Source: Methanothrix harundinacea 6Ac
GTDB taxonomy: Archaea; Halobacteriota; Methanosarcinia; Methanotrichales; Methanotrichaceae
Direction: 5' to 3'
Assembly (NCBI RefSeq): GCF_000235565.1
Contig: NC_017527.1
Location: 1,488,001-1,552,000, forward strand
DNA: 64,000 bases
Positions 24,016 to 31,951 of the stretch are shown here, piece by piece. Both the position numbers and the translations under genes were made by a program. Under the pieces are notes generated by a model. The model saw only the letters and a list, made by a program, of their open reading frames with translations. It ran no database searches and had not been told where the DNA came from. Each line of letters starts with the position of its first letter. Position 1 is the stretch's first letter.

Positions 24016-25542
24016 CTATCGCACCTCCAGAACGTAGACGGTCTCCTCCTCCCTGACGTTCCGGAGCTTCTCCAGGTCGAGGATCCGACCGACGATGTTG
24101 GTCGCGAGGAACTTCTCCCCCGAGGGTCCGTACCTGGGGTCGTCCTGCAGCTTCACCCCCACGAGGCCGGCGTTCTTCGCCGCCTGGTTGGTCACCCCGA
24201 TCTCCCCGGCCCTGACCATATCGACGGGCTTGTTCTCGGGGAGGATCTCCTTGTAGCTTGTGGCGGAGATGGCGGGCTTGAAGAGGATGGTCTTCTCGTA
24301 GACGAAGTAGACGGGCAGAGGACCCACGGGCTTCTCTTTCAGCCCTACCACGTGCCTGAAGTAGTCCAGAGTCTTGGGGGCGAGGTCGTCATAGAGCTCG
24401 ATCGCCACCATCCGGTCGGCGGGGATCGAGGTGACGGAGACCCGCCCCTCCCTCAGGATCTGCATGGTGGTGACGGGCCTCTGCTCCACCACCACAGCGT
24501 CGTCGCCGGTATATCCTTCGACCTCAAACTCCAGCCCCCGGTCGACGGCGGTCCGCTCCGCCTCTTTGAGGGAGAGCCCCATCAGCATGATCCTCTCGGG
24601 CTTCACCTTCGCCGCGAGCCTCATCCCGGGGCCTGCCAGCTTCACCAGGTCCATCCCGGAGGTGACGGTCCCCACCACCGATTGGCTCGGGGTCGACGTC
24701 CTGTCCGCCTTGTAGATGAAGATCCGGCCGAGGCCCCTTCCCGTGGTCCTGATGGTGACGGCCCCCTCGGCGCGAGGCTCCCGGTTCTCAAACTCGATCC
24801 GCTCTCCCAAAAGGACGTCGGAGGACGCGTAAGAGCTGGAGGTCCCGTCGACGGCGAAGACCCCGTCCCTCGTCGCCGCCAGGAAGAACTCCGCCCCCTG
24901 GGGGGCCTCCTCCAAAAGTTCGACCTCTATCCTGGTGTAGATCTCCATCCCGTCGGTCAGAGGGAGCGAGAGGTCTCGGGTCACCATCTTATCGGAGAGG
25001 GCGGACCATTCCACTATCGGCTCCGCCTCCAGGATGGCGTCGCCCTTCTCCAGCCTTCCCAGCAGGTCTTTGCCCCCCACCACCGCAGCGAAGACCCCCC
25101 GGTTCTCGCCGGGGGCGCCGTAGGCTGCCGAGTGCCTCCTCCTGGCGAAGATCACCTGGGTCTTATCCGCCTCAAAGCCGCTGGTGCCGAATATCACCTC
25201 CCACCGGTCGTACTCGTTCTCGCCCCGGGTGGGGGCGATCGCCGTTCCCACCGGCCCGAAGGCGACTGCAGCGCCGTCGCTCCACCGCGCCTGGAGGCCG
25301 GATATCTGGCTGACCGCCTGGTGCCATGGGCCCACCAGGCCCGTATCCAGAAGCTCGATCCTCAGCTTCCCTTTGGTGGTGTTCAGCCAGTAGGAGTTGG
25401 TCTCCCGCGCCTCCTCTTCCCGGCCCCGGACGATCCCGATGATCGCCCCCTCCCCCGGCGACGCGCCCGCCGCATCCAGGGCGTCTTTCAGGGTCGAGCC
25501 GTCCGGAAGGGTGACCTCCGCCCCGTCCACAAAGACCTTCAA
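24016..25542 (-). CDS. mmp3: Methanogenesis marker protein 3 (UPF0288)
   Basis: A 508-residue protein matching UPF0288/methanogenesis marker 3. The first 30 residues (MKVFVDGAEVTLPDGSTL and following) look like a ThiS/MoaD-type beta-grasp strand pair. A central region with repeated beta domains follows, and residues about 380-440 contain a cyclophilin-like segment (VAIELYDDLAPKTLDYF), the reason homologs are sometimes labelled peptidyl-prolyl isomerase. No Cys is seen. In Methanococcus the protein is part of the MCR activation complex. TTG start behind GGGAG, directly after the atwA stop. Confidence 0.92.
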   Translation of the reverse strand: MKVFVDGAEVTLPDGSTLKDALDAAGASPGEGAIIGIVRGREEEARETNSYWLNTTKGKLRIELLDTGLVGPWHQAVSQISGLQARWSDGAAVAFGPVGTAIAPTRGENEYDRWEVIFGTSGFEADKTQVIFARRRHSAAYGAPGENRGVFAAVVGGKDLLGRLEKGDAILEAEPIVEWSALSDKMVTRDLSLPLTDGMEIYTRIEVELLEEAPQGAEFFLAATRDGVFAVDGTSSSYASSDVLLGERIEFENREPRAEGAVTIRTTGRGLGRIFIYKADRTSTPSQSVVGTVTSGMDLVKLAGPGMRLAAKVKPERIMLMGLSLKEAERTAVDRGLEFEVEGYTGDDAVVVEQRPVTTMQILREGRVSVTSIPADRMVAIELYDDLAPKTLDYFRHVVGLKEKPVGPLPVYFVYEKTILFKPAISATSYKEILPENKPVDMVRAGEIGVTNQAAKNAGLVGVKLQDDPRYGPSGEKFLATNIVGRILDLEKLRNVREEETVYVLEVR

Positions 25543-25543
25543 G

Positions 25544-27148
25544 TTAACTCCCCAGCATCTCCTCTTCTTCCTCTTTGGTCATGAGCGAGAGGACGCCCTC
25601 AGGGGTTCCTACGTGGACGATCTTCCCGTTCCGCATCAAGGCCGCCCGGTCGCAGACGTTCTGGACGAAGTCCATGTCGTGGCTGACGATGAGGAAGGTC
25701 TCGCCGAGCTCGTCCCTGGCGTTGAGGACGGACTTGGAGACGTCGATCTTGGTGATGAGGTCCATCGTCCCCGTCGGCTCGTCCAGGACCACGATCCTCG
25801 GCTCCTTGATCAGGACCTGGGCCATGGCGACCCTGTGCCTCTCCCCCTCGCTCAGCTCGTTGGGGTTCTTGGTGAGGACCCTCTCCGCCTCCTCCTCGGA
25901 GAAGCCGACGGTCACCAGGGTGTGGATCGCCTTCCTCTCGGCGAGCTCGAAGGGGAGGGAGAGCCCGATCGACTCGGTGAGGTTGTCGATGACGCTCCGG
26001 TAGGGGTAGAGGGTGTACTCCTGATGGAGCATCCCCATGTACTTCGTCGCCCTCCCCTTATGATCGGCCCCCAGGATCGTCATGTCGACCCAGTCATCGC
26101 CGACCCTGCACCAGATCCCGCCGCTGGTGGGCATGACTATGCCGTTCAGCATCTTGGAGAGGGTGGTCTTCCCGGCGCCGCTCGTCCCTACGAGGCCGAA
26201 GATCTCCCCCTCGTAGACCTCCAGGGATACCTCGTCGACGGCCCGGACGACGCCGCGGTCTATGCTGATGTACCGCTTGGAGAGGTCTTTGCACCGGATG
26301 ATCGGCGACCCGACGTCGGTCTTCTTCCTGTCCTCGATCTTCCCGGCCATGGCTACGAACTTTCCGGCGATCTTGGAGGGCTCGCCGATGGAGACGATCT
26401 CGCCGTGGTCCAGGAGGACCGCCCTGTCCGTCAGCTCCACCATCACGTCCGGCCAGTGGCTGGTGATGATCATCGTCATGTTGAAGTCGTCCACCGCCCG
26501 CCTAATGCTCTCGTGGACGAGGTCGGCGGTCTTCGGGTCCAGGGTCCCCGAGGGCTCGTCGGCGAGGAGCATCATCGGGGACTTGGCGAGCTGCCGGGCG
26601 AGGACGACCCTCTGCTTCTCGCCCCCGGAGAGCTCCCTCGCCACGTGCATCATCCTGTGGGACATGTTCACCTCGTCGAGGAGGTCTGCAGCCCGGTTGA
26701 CGCTGATCGAGCCGCCGCTCGCCTCCTCTACGGCCCGCATTACGTTGACGATGACCCTCTCGTCGCCGTAGAGGGCGAAGGTCCTCTGAAGCATGATGGC
26801 GATCCTGCGAGATACATCCCTCCTCTTGGGATCGTTGATCCCGAGAGATACGAAGTCGGCTTCGAAGGGCTGGAAGGTCCCGCCGCACCTGCAGCTCTCG
26901 CCGGCCCTGCTCGGCGGCTCGACGTGGCTGCACTGGGGACATCTTGCTACGTGGTAGATGACGCTCCCGGTGATCTCCTCGAAGGGCTCGACACCCCGAA
27001 GGACGTGAAGGAGGACGCTCTTCCCCGACCCGCTCCTTCCCAGGATGCCGAGGGACTCCCCCTCTTCAATCTCCAAATTGACGTGGCGGAGCGCTTCGAC
27101 TTCGCCAAACTTCACCGTCAAGTCCCGGATCTCAATAAATGGTGTCAA
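25544..27148 (-). CDS. atwA: MCR activation ATPase, component A2
   Basis: A 534-residue twin ABC-ATPase without membrane domains. First ATPase: Walker A GRSGSGKS near residue 37, signature LSGGEKQR, Walker B LLADEP. Second: Walker A GTSGAGKTT near 300, signature LSEGERHR, Walker B VVLDEP. A small metal-binding insert with CPQC and SCRCGG lies in the first domain. Component A2 drives ATP-dependent reduction of F430 in methyl-coenzyme M reductase. It is the first gene of the operon; TTG is used as start. An upstream TATA-like ACTTAAATTC near 27200, or GATATATGT near 27262, could be the promoter. Confidence 0.95.
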   Translation of the reverse strand: MTPFIEIRDLTVKFGEVEALRHVNLEIEEGESLGILGRSGSGKSVLLHVLRGVEPFEEITGSVIYHVARCPQCSHVEPPSRAGESCRCGGTFQPFEADFVSLGINDPKRRDVSRRIAIMLQRTFALYGDERVIVNVMRAVEEASGGSISVNRAADLLDEVNMSHRMMHVARELSGGEKQRVVLARQLAKSPMMLLADEPSGTLDPKTADLVHESIRRAVDDFNMTMIITSHWPDVMVELTDRAVLLDHGEIVSIGEPSKIAGKFVAMAGKIEDRKKTDVGSPIIRCKDLSKRYISIDRGVVRAVDEVSLEVYEGEIFGLVGTSGAGKTTLSKMLNGIVMPTSGGIWCRVGDDWVDMTILGADHKGRATKYMGMLHQEYTLYPYRSVIDNLTESIGLSLPFELAERKAIHTLVTVGFSEEEAERVLTKNPNELSEGERHRVAMAQVLIKEPRIVVLDEPTGTMDLITKIDVSKSVLNARDELGETFLIVSHDMDFVQNVCDRAALMRNGKIVHVGTPEGVLSLMTKEEEEEMLGS

Positions 27149-27350
27149 ATTATCATGCCTCGAATTGGTATTGCAAACGACCTACGAACCATCCCGAATT
27201 TAAGTTTATCCGAGACCGTCCCGCCAGAGACCGCCGTCATCGATCATCAACTTCGATTACATATATCATCCAGCCATGGCCCGGCCTCTCGATGTAGGAA
27301 AGTCTCCTCCGACGACCCGCCGAAGATCTTCGGGCTTGATCGGGTGATCC

Positions 27351-27524
27351 CTATCCCTGCCCTCCCTTCTTGAGGAGAAACTCTTTGTCCAGGTGAGCCT
27401 TGTGAGCAGCCTCGAGACATTCCTTACATACGTGAAAAACCGTGTCCTTCAGGCCGTGTATGGTAGCTTGTTTCGCTTTTACAGGCAGCGTCTCCTTGTC
27501 AACAGCACAGATTTGACATTTCAT
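27351..27524 (-). CDS. Small zinc-ribbon-like protein
   Basis: A 57-residue protein with two Cys pairs (CQIC at the start and HVCKEC in the middle), the layout of a treble-clef or zinc-ribbon domain; the end is Lys-rich. ATG 27524 is preferred over the GTG at 27533 because GAGGTG lies six bases before it. It overlaps or abuts the end of ubiX and is probably co-transcribed with ubiX and dys. Function unknown, perhaps nucleic-acid or metal binding. Confidence 0.7.
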   Translation of the reverse strand: MKCQICAVDKETLPVKAKQATIHGLKDTVFHVCKECLEAAHKAHLDKEFLLKKGGQG

Positions 27525-27529
27525 CCAGG

Positions 27530-28189
27530 TCACCTCTTTCCAATCTGGTTTTCGTCGTTATAAGCATTTCCGCTCAGGGGCGTCCTCCACCGCTGGTAAA
27601 GGTCGTGCTCAACCTCCAGGAGGTCCAGGATCCTCCCCACCACCGCGTCCACCATCCCCCCGATCGTCTCCGGCTTGGAGTAGAATCCCGGAGACGGCGG
27701 AAGGATGATCGCCCCCGCCTCCGTCGCCGCCACCATGTTCTTCAGGTGGACGAGGTTCAGGGGCGACTCCCGGGGGACGAGGATCAGCCTCCTCCTCTCC
27801 TTAAGACAGACGTCCGCCGCCCTGGTGATGAGGGTATCGGATACCCCGCTGGCGATCCCCGCCAGGGTCCTCATGCTGCAGGGGGCCACCACCATGGCGT
27901 CGAATTTGCAGGAGCCGCTGGCGATACATGCGGTGAAGTCCCGGGGCGAGTAGACCCGGTCCGCCATCATCTCCACGTCGATGGGGCTCTCCTCCGTCTC
28001 GATCTCGATGATCCTCCGGGCGGCCTCCGTCATCACCAGGTGGGTCGTGGAGCCCAAATCCGCCAGGACCTCCAGGAGCCTGATCCCGTATACGACCCCG
28101 GAAGCGCCGCTGATCCCCACCACCACGTCCACTACTTTTCCCGTCCTCTTAATGGTATCACATCCTCCTACTAATTGGCCCCCCCCCAT
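27530..28189 (-). CDS. ubiX: Flavin prenyltransferase UbiX
   Basis: A 219-residue cytoplasmic flavoprotein. The FMN-binding GISGASGVVYGIRLL near residue 25, the MVVAPCSMRTLAGIASG loop and the VPRESPLNLVHLKNM motif identify UbiX, which prenylates FMN to make the cofactor of UbiD-type decarboxylases. In archaea the partner UbiD may act in menaquinone-like or aromatic metabolism; none is in the window. ATG overlaps the dys stop (ATGA). The first 18 residues are extra, so a GTG a little downstream could be the real start. Confidence 0.93.
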   Translation of the reverse strand: MGGGQLVGGCDTIKRTGKVVDVVVGISGASGVVYGIRLLEVLADLGSTTHLVMTEAARRIIEIETEESPIDVEMMADRVYSPRDFTACIASGSCKFDAMVVAPCSMRTLAGIASGVSDTLITRAADVCLKERRRLILVPRESPLNLVHLKNMVAATEAGAIILPPSPGFYSKPETIGGMVDAVVGRILDLLEVEHDLYQRWRTPLSGNAYNDENQIGKR

Positions 28190-29103
28190 CAGCCCCTCCC
28201 GGCTAGCCGGGTCAGGGTCGAGGCCACCATCAGGGGGAAGTTGATGGTGGCGTCGCCGTAGACCGTCACCTTCCTCGCTCCCGGGGAGATCTTCCCCCAG
28301 GATACCGCCTCGGAGAGGGACGCCCCCGAGAGCCCCCCCGCCTCGGGCCTGTCCGTGGTGAGCTGGATCGCGAGGTCGAAGCTGTTGGGGGTGACGAGCA
28401 TCGCCTGGAGGGCGAAGTTCTTGGGGACCCCCCCTCCTATTATTACTATCCCGGATCGCTCCGCTCCGTAGCAGATATCCACGAGCTCCCCCACATCACC
28501 GAAGAGGTCGACCTCCAGGGGGTGGGTCTGGCGGAAGAGCCAGGCCTGCAGCCCTATCATCGAGTCCGAGAGGGCGGGACAGAAAACGGGAACTCTGGCG
28601 TCGGCGGCCGCCCGGAGGATCGACCTTTCGTCCTCGATCCCGCTTCCCAGAACCCTCAGAAGCTCGGTCCCCGTCATATCCTTCCCCTGGGGGAGGATCT
28701 CCTGGAGGAGCTCCTCGAACCGGACGAAGTCGTCGTCTCCGACGTAGACGTCGTATATCCTGCTCACCCCCGACTCCCTCAGCTCGGAGTCGGAGGCCTC
28801 GGGATCTCCCAGGACGTGGTGGCTGAAACCCTCTATTATATCGTGGACGAGGTTTGCTCCCGTAGTGACGAGGACGTCTATCCTCCCGTCCCGGATGAGG
28901 GATGAGAGTATGTTCCTCATCCCGGCGGGGACCATCGCGCCGGCCAGGGTGAAGAACCTGGTGTACTCTCCCGACTGCATCTCCTCGTAGATATTTACGG
29001 CTTCGGCAAGCCTCCTCGCCCCAAAGCCGCAGCCCTCCATCATCCTCACCAGCTCGTCTGCACCCATCCCGGCCTTTATCTCCATCTGCCTTATATAATC
29101 CAC
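28189..29103 (-). CDS. dys: Deoxyhypusine synthase
   Basis: A 304-residue enzyme that transfers an aminobutyl group from spermidine to a lysine of aIF5A, using NAD. The catalytic Lys is present in the EAVSWGKISP motif near the C-terminus, with the NAD-binding VTTGANLVHDIIEGF near residue 80 and VIIGGGVPKNF near 220. Length agrees with archaeal family members. Begins with GTG; the first gene of the dys-ubiX-zinc-ribbon operon. It is divergent from the fpo operon, with the promoters about 140 bases apart. Confidence 0.93.
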   Translation of the reverse strand: MDYIRQMEIKAGMGADELVRMMEGCGFGARRLAEAVNIYEEMQSGEYTRFFTLAGAMVPAGMRNILSSLIRDGRIDVLVTTGANLVHDIIEGFSHHVLGDPEASDSELRESGVSRIYDVYVGDDDFVRFEELLQEILPQGKDMTGTELLRVLGSGIEDERSILRAAADARVPVFCPALSDSMIGLQAWLFRQTHPLEVDLFGDVGELVDICYGAERSGIVIIGGGVPKNFALQAMLVTPNSFDLAIQLTTDRPEAGGLSGASLSEAVSWGKISPGARKVTVYGDATINFPLMVASTLTRLAGRG

Positions 29104-29150
29104 CTAAACTCACCCATATTATGCCAGTTTGAAGCCTTTTAGGACCGACC

Positions 29151-29176
29151 GCATCACTGCTTAGCGGTAGTGATGC
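29151..29176. promoter_or_regulatory. Palindrome between dys and fpo promoters
   Basis: A perfect 8-base inverted repeat (GCATCACT and AGTGATGC) with a 10-base spacer. It is placed about 22 bases upstream of the fpo TATA box and about 20 bases upstream of the dys TATA-like element, a good position for a regulator of one or both divergent operons. No regulator is identified. Confidence 0.55.
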
Positions 29177-29195
29177 TAATCGATTTTCTCATAAA

Positions 29196-29206
29196 CCTTT
29201 TATATC
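29196..29206 (+). promoter_or_regulatory. TATA box of the fpo operon
   Basis: CTTTTATATC is a standard archaeal TATA element; transcription would begin near 29230, giving a short leader with GGAGGT at 29237-29242 before ATG 29248. Confidence 0.6.
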
Positions 29207-29247
29207 AGTACCTTGTGTTTAGCTCTTACGGCTAATGGAGGTAAAAA

Positions 29248-29643
29248 ATGAGCGGCGAATTGGTGGCAGTGGACTATTATATCCCACTTATTATGTTTCT
29301 GATAATAGGTGCTCTTGTGCCCATAGGCGCGCTGGCTGCCGTGAAGATCATATCTCCTCAGAAGTCAACTTTTCAGAAGCGGGCGACCTACGAGGGCGGG
29401 CTTAGACCGATACGGGAGGCGATAATCCAGTACAACGTCCAGTATTATCTCTTCGCCATCGTCTTCGTAATCTTCGATGTGGAGGTTCTCTTCCTCTATC
29501 CCTGGATCTACGTCTACGCTTCCGAGGCGATCCCTGCCTTCGGCGGAGTGAGCATTGCCATCACCGGGATGCTGATTTTCATCGTAGTGCTCCTGATCGG
29601 GTTGCTCTACGACATTAAGAAGGAGGCATTGCGTTGGGTATAA
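29248..29643 (+). CDS. fpoA: F420H2 dehydrogenase subunit A
   Basis: A 131-residue membrane protein homologous to complex I NuoA, with three helices and the conserved YEGGLRPIREA loop after the first. It is the first gene of the Fpo complex operon, which oxidises a reduced carrier in the cytoplasm, reduces methanophenazine in the membrane and pumps protons. Start is ATG behind GGAGGT. The start of fpoB overlaps its end. Confidence 0.95.
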   Translation: MSGELVAVDYYIPLIMFLIIGALVPIGALAAVKIISPQKSTFQKRATYEGGLRPIREAIIQYNVQYYLFAIVFVIFDVEVLFLYPWIYVYASEAIPAFGGVSIAITGMLIFIVVLLIGLLYDIKKEALRWV

Positions 29644-30206
29644 GTGATGTCATACCTCTTCCTGTTGCTGTTGATAAGGAGCTGGAGAAGTGGACGATCT
29701 GGGGGCGGCCCCTGACGGACGTCTGGTTCACCACCACGGAGAAGATCCACGAGATCATCGATATGGGCCCCATCAAGAACGTCCTGAACTGGGGGAGGAA
29801 GAACTCTCTCTGGTTCTTGATGCAGCCCATGGGGTGCTGCGGCGTCGAGATGCTCGTCTTCGGATGCCCTCACTATGACTGCGACCGTTTTGGGATCTTC
29901 CCCCGGGCAACCCCCAGACAGGTCGACGTCATGATCATCAGCGGCTACATAACCAGAAAATACCTGCCGGCGATCAAGAACCTCTGGGAGGAGATCCCTG
30001 AGCCCAAGTGGGTCATGGCGATAGGCGAGTGCGCCATCTCCGGCGGGCCCTTCTACGACTCCTACAACATAATAAATGACACCAGCAAGTTCTTCCCCAT
30101 CGACGTCTTCATCCCGGGCTGTCCGCCACGCCCCGAGAAGTTCATCGAGGGATTCAGGGGGCTGCAGGAGAAGATCAAGCAGCGCGAGGATAAGAGGGGC
30201 TATTAG
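29634..30206 (+). CDS. fpoB: F420H2 dehydrogenase subunit B
   Basis: A 190-residue subunit homologous to NuoB. It carries the ligands for cluster N2: the tandem Cys in MGCCGVEMLVFGC, IGECAISGG and IPGCPPRPEKF. This is the last cluster before the quinone-like acceptor methanophenazine. TTG start at 29634 behind AGGAGG overlaps the end of fpoA. The subunit is peripheral, between the input module and membrane arm. Confidence 0.95.
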   Translation: MGISDVIPLPVAVDKELEKWTIWGRPLTDVWFTTTEKIHEIIDMGPIKNVLNWGRKNSLWFLMQPMGCCGVEMLVFGCPHYDCDRFGIFPRATPRQVDVMIISGYITRKYLPAIKNLWEEIPEPKWVMAIGECAISGGPFYDSYNIINDTSKFFPIDVFIPGCPPRPEKFIEGFRGLQEKIKQREDKRGY

Positions 30207-30223
30207 AGAGGAGGAGTTCACCG

Positions 30224-31939
30224 TTGACAACTGCAAATGATGTCTTGGCAGCCCTGCAGTCGGCCTTTCCGGGAGTGATCGAGGAGTCCAAGGTCGGTCC
30301 CGAACGGCAGCTCTGGGCCACCATCAAGCCGGACAGGATCGTGGACGTATGTAAGTACCTGAGGGACAACCACGGCTTCGACCACTACTCCGGCGCCGTC
30401 GGCGTGGACAGGATCAACGAGGGCCTCTTCGAGGTGACGGAGATGCTGGCGAGCCACGGCTCCCACCAGGTGGTGGCGCTCCTGAAGGTGAAGACCAAGA
30501 GGGAGAGCCCGTCGGTCAAGTCCCTGACGGGGCTCTACTGGAACGCCAACTGGTACGAGCGGGAGATCTGGGAGATGCTGGGGATCAACTTCGAAGGACA
30601 CCCTGAGCTCTATCCCCTCCTCCTCGCCGACGAGCTGGTGGGGGTCTGGCCCTGGAGGAAGGACTTCCTCGGCTACCCCGACTACACCACCGCCGACAGG
30701 GCGATAGAGAAGGTCAATGCCGAGGGGTACACCGATTATTCCTTCAGACCCACCGAGGCTGAGATCAAGGCGGGGACCGTCCCGGTGGAGAGGCCGAAGT
30801 ACCCCACCTTCCGGGAGCGGGAGGAGATGGAGATCAAAGGCAGCTCTGAGATGATCCTCCACATGGGCCCCCAGCACGCCGTCGTCCCCGGCCCCTTCCT
30901 CCTGGATCTCCTGGTGGACGGGGAGAGGGTGAAGAAGGCCTTCCTGGACGTGGGCTACATCCACAAGGGGATCGAGAAGATCATGGAGAACCGGACCTAC
31001 CAGCAGGGGATCCCCATCACCGACAGGCTCTGCTACATGGCCGCCATCACCAACAACGAGGCCTACTGTGGAGCCGTGGAGAGGCTCCTCGGAATCGAGG
31101 CTCCCGAGAGGGCCCAGTACATCCGGATGATCCTCCAGGAGCTCTCGAGGATCCAGAGCCACCTCCTGGGCACCGGCGAGTTTCTCACCCTCATCGCGTC
31201 CGCCGTCTACTCGCCCTTCCTCTACATGATCATCGACCGGGAGGACGTCTTAACCTGCATCGAGAGCGTCACCGGAGCGAGGATCAACCACAGCTTCGTC
31301 CGCTTCGGCGGGGTCCGAAACGACCTTCCTGACGGCTTCAAGGACATGACCCTGGACACCCTCAAGATGATCCGGGAGAAGACCGCGGAGTACAAGGATC
31401 TCTTCTCTTCCGACAGCATCTACCGGAAGAGGATGGAGGGGATCGGGACCCTCTCGCCCCAGGATGCTAGGAGGCTCGGAGTTTCAGGCCCGCCCCTGAG
31501 GGCGTCGGACACCCCCTACGACATGAGGCGGGAAGATCCTTACCTCCTCTACCGGGATATGGACTTCGAGGTGATCACCAGGAAGGAGGGAGACTCCAAG
31601 GCTCGGGTCGAGGTGAGGCTCGACGAGATCCTGGAGAGCTGCTACATCATAGAGCAGTGCCTCGACCAGATCCCGAACGGTCCCATCATGGCCGAGGGCG
31701 TCCCCAAGAAGATCAAGCCCGAGCCTGGCGAGGCCTACTACCGCGTCGAAGACCATCGGGGAGAGATGGGATTCTTCGTGGTGAGCGACGGGTCCGACAA
31801 ACCGGTGAAGGTGAAGGCTCGAGGTCCCGTCTACGCCTACTTCCAGGCCCTTCCCCCGCTCCTGGAGGGGGTATACATAGCCGACGTGGTCGCCATCGCG
31901 GGCAGCATGGACGCTTGCACCAGCGAGGTGGACAGGTAG
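30224..31939 (+). CDS. fpoCD: F420H2 dehydrogenase fused subunits C and D
   Basis: A 571-residue protein in which a NuoC-like domain (residues about 1-190; YWNANWYEREIWEMLGI, LLLADELVGVWPWRKDF) is joined to a NuoD-like domain (about 205-571; MGPQHAVVPGPFLLDLL, VGYIHKGIEK, ELSRIQSHLLGTGEF). In the well-studied Methanosarcina mazei operon fpoC and fpoD are separate, whereas E. coli has a similar NuoCD fusion. No stop or ribosome site separates the two parts. The D part forms the quinone-like binding site with FpoB and FpoH. TTG start behind GAGGAGGAG. Confidence 0.93.
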   Translation: MTTANDVLAALQSAFPGVIEESKVGPERQLWATIKPDRIVDVCKYLRDNHGFDHYSGAVGVDRINEGLFEVTEMLASHGSHQVVALLKVKTKRESPSVKSLTGLYWNANWYEREIWEMLGINFEGHPELYPLLLADELVGVWPWRKDFLGYPDYTTADRAIEKVNAEGYTDYSFRPTEAEIKAGTVPVERPKYPTFREREEMEIKGSSEMILHMGPQHAVVPGPFLLDLLVDGERVKKAFLDVGYIHKGIEKIMENRTYQQGIPITDRLCYMAAITNNEAYCGAVERLLGIEAPERAQYIRMILQELSRIQSHLLGTGEFLTLIASAVYSPFLYMIIDREDVLTCIESVTGARINHSFVRFGGVRNDLPDGFKDMTLDTLKMIREKTAEYKDLFSSDSIYRKRMEGIGTLSPQDARRLGVSGPPLRASDTPYDMRREDPYLLYRDMDFEVITRKEGDSKARVEVRLDEILESCYIIEQCLDQIPNGPIMAEGVPKKIKPEPGEAYYRVEDHRGEMGFFVVSDGSDKPVKVKARGPVYAYFQALPPLLEGVYIADVVAIAGSMDACTSEVDR

Positions 31940-31951
31940 GAGGGAACGAAC

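Noticed and set aside
23512-25584. Very long plus-strand open frame opposite mmp5, mmp6 and mmp3
   Set aside because: It lies antisense to well-supported mmp genes, is dominated by Gly/Asp/His/Pro typical of a high-GC complementary frame, and has no family motif.
25397-27373. Long plus-strand frame opposite atwA
   Set aside because: Antisense shadow of a clear twin ABC ATPase; composition is unnatural and there is no ribosome site that fits.
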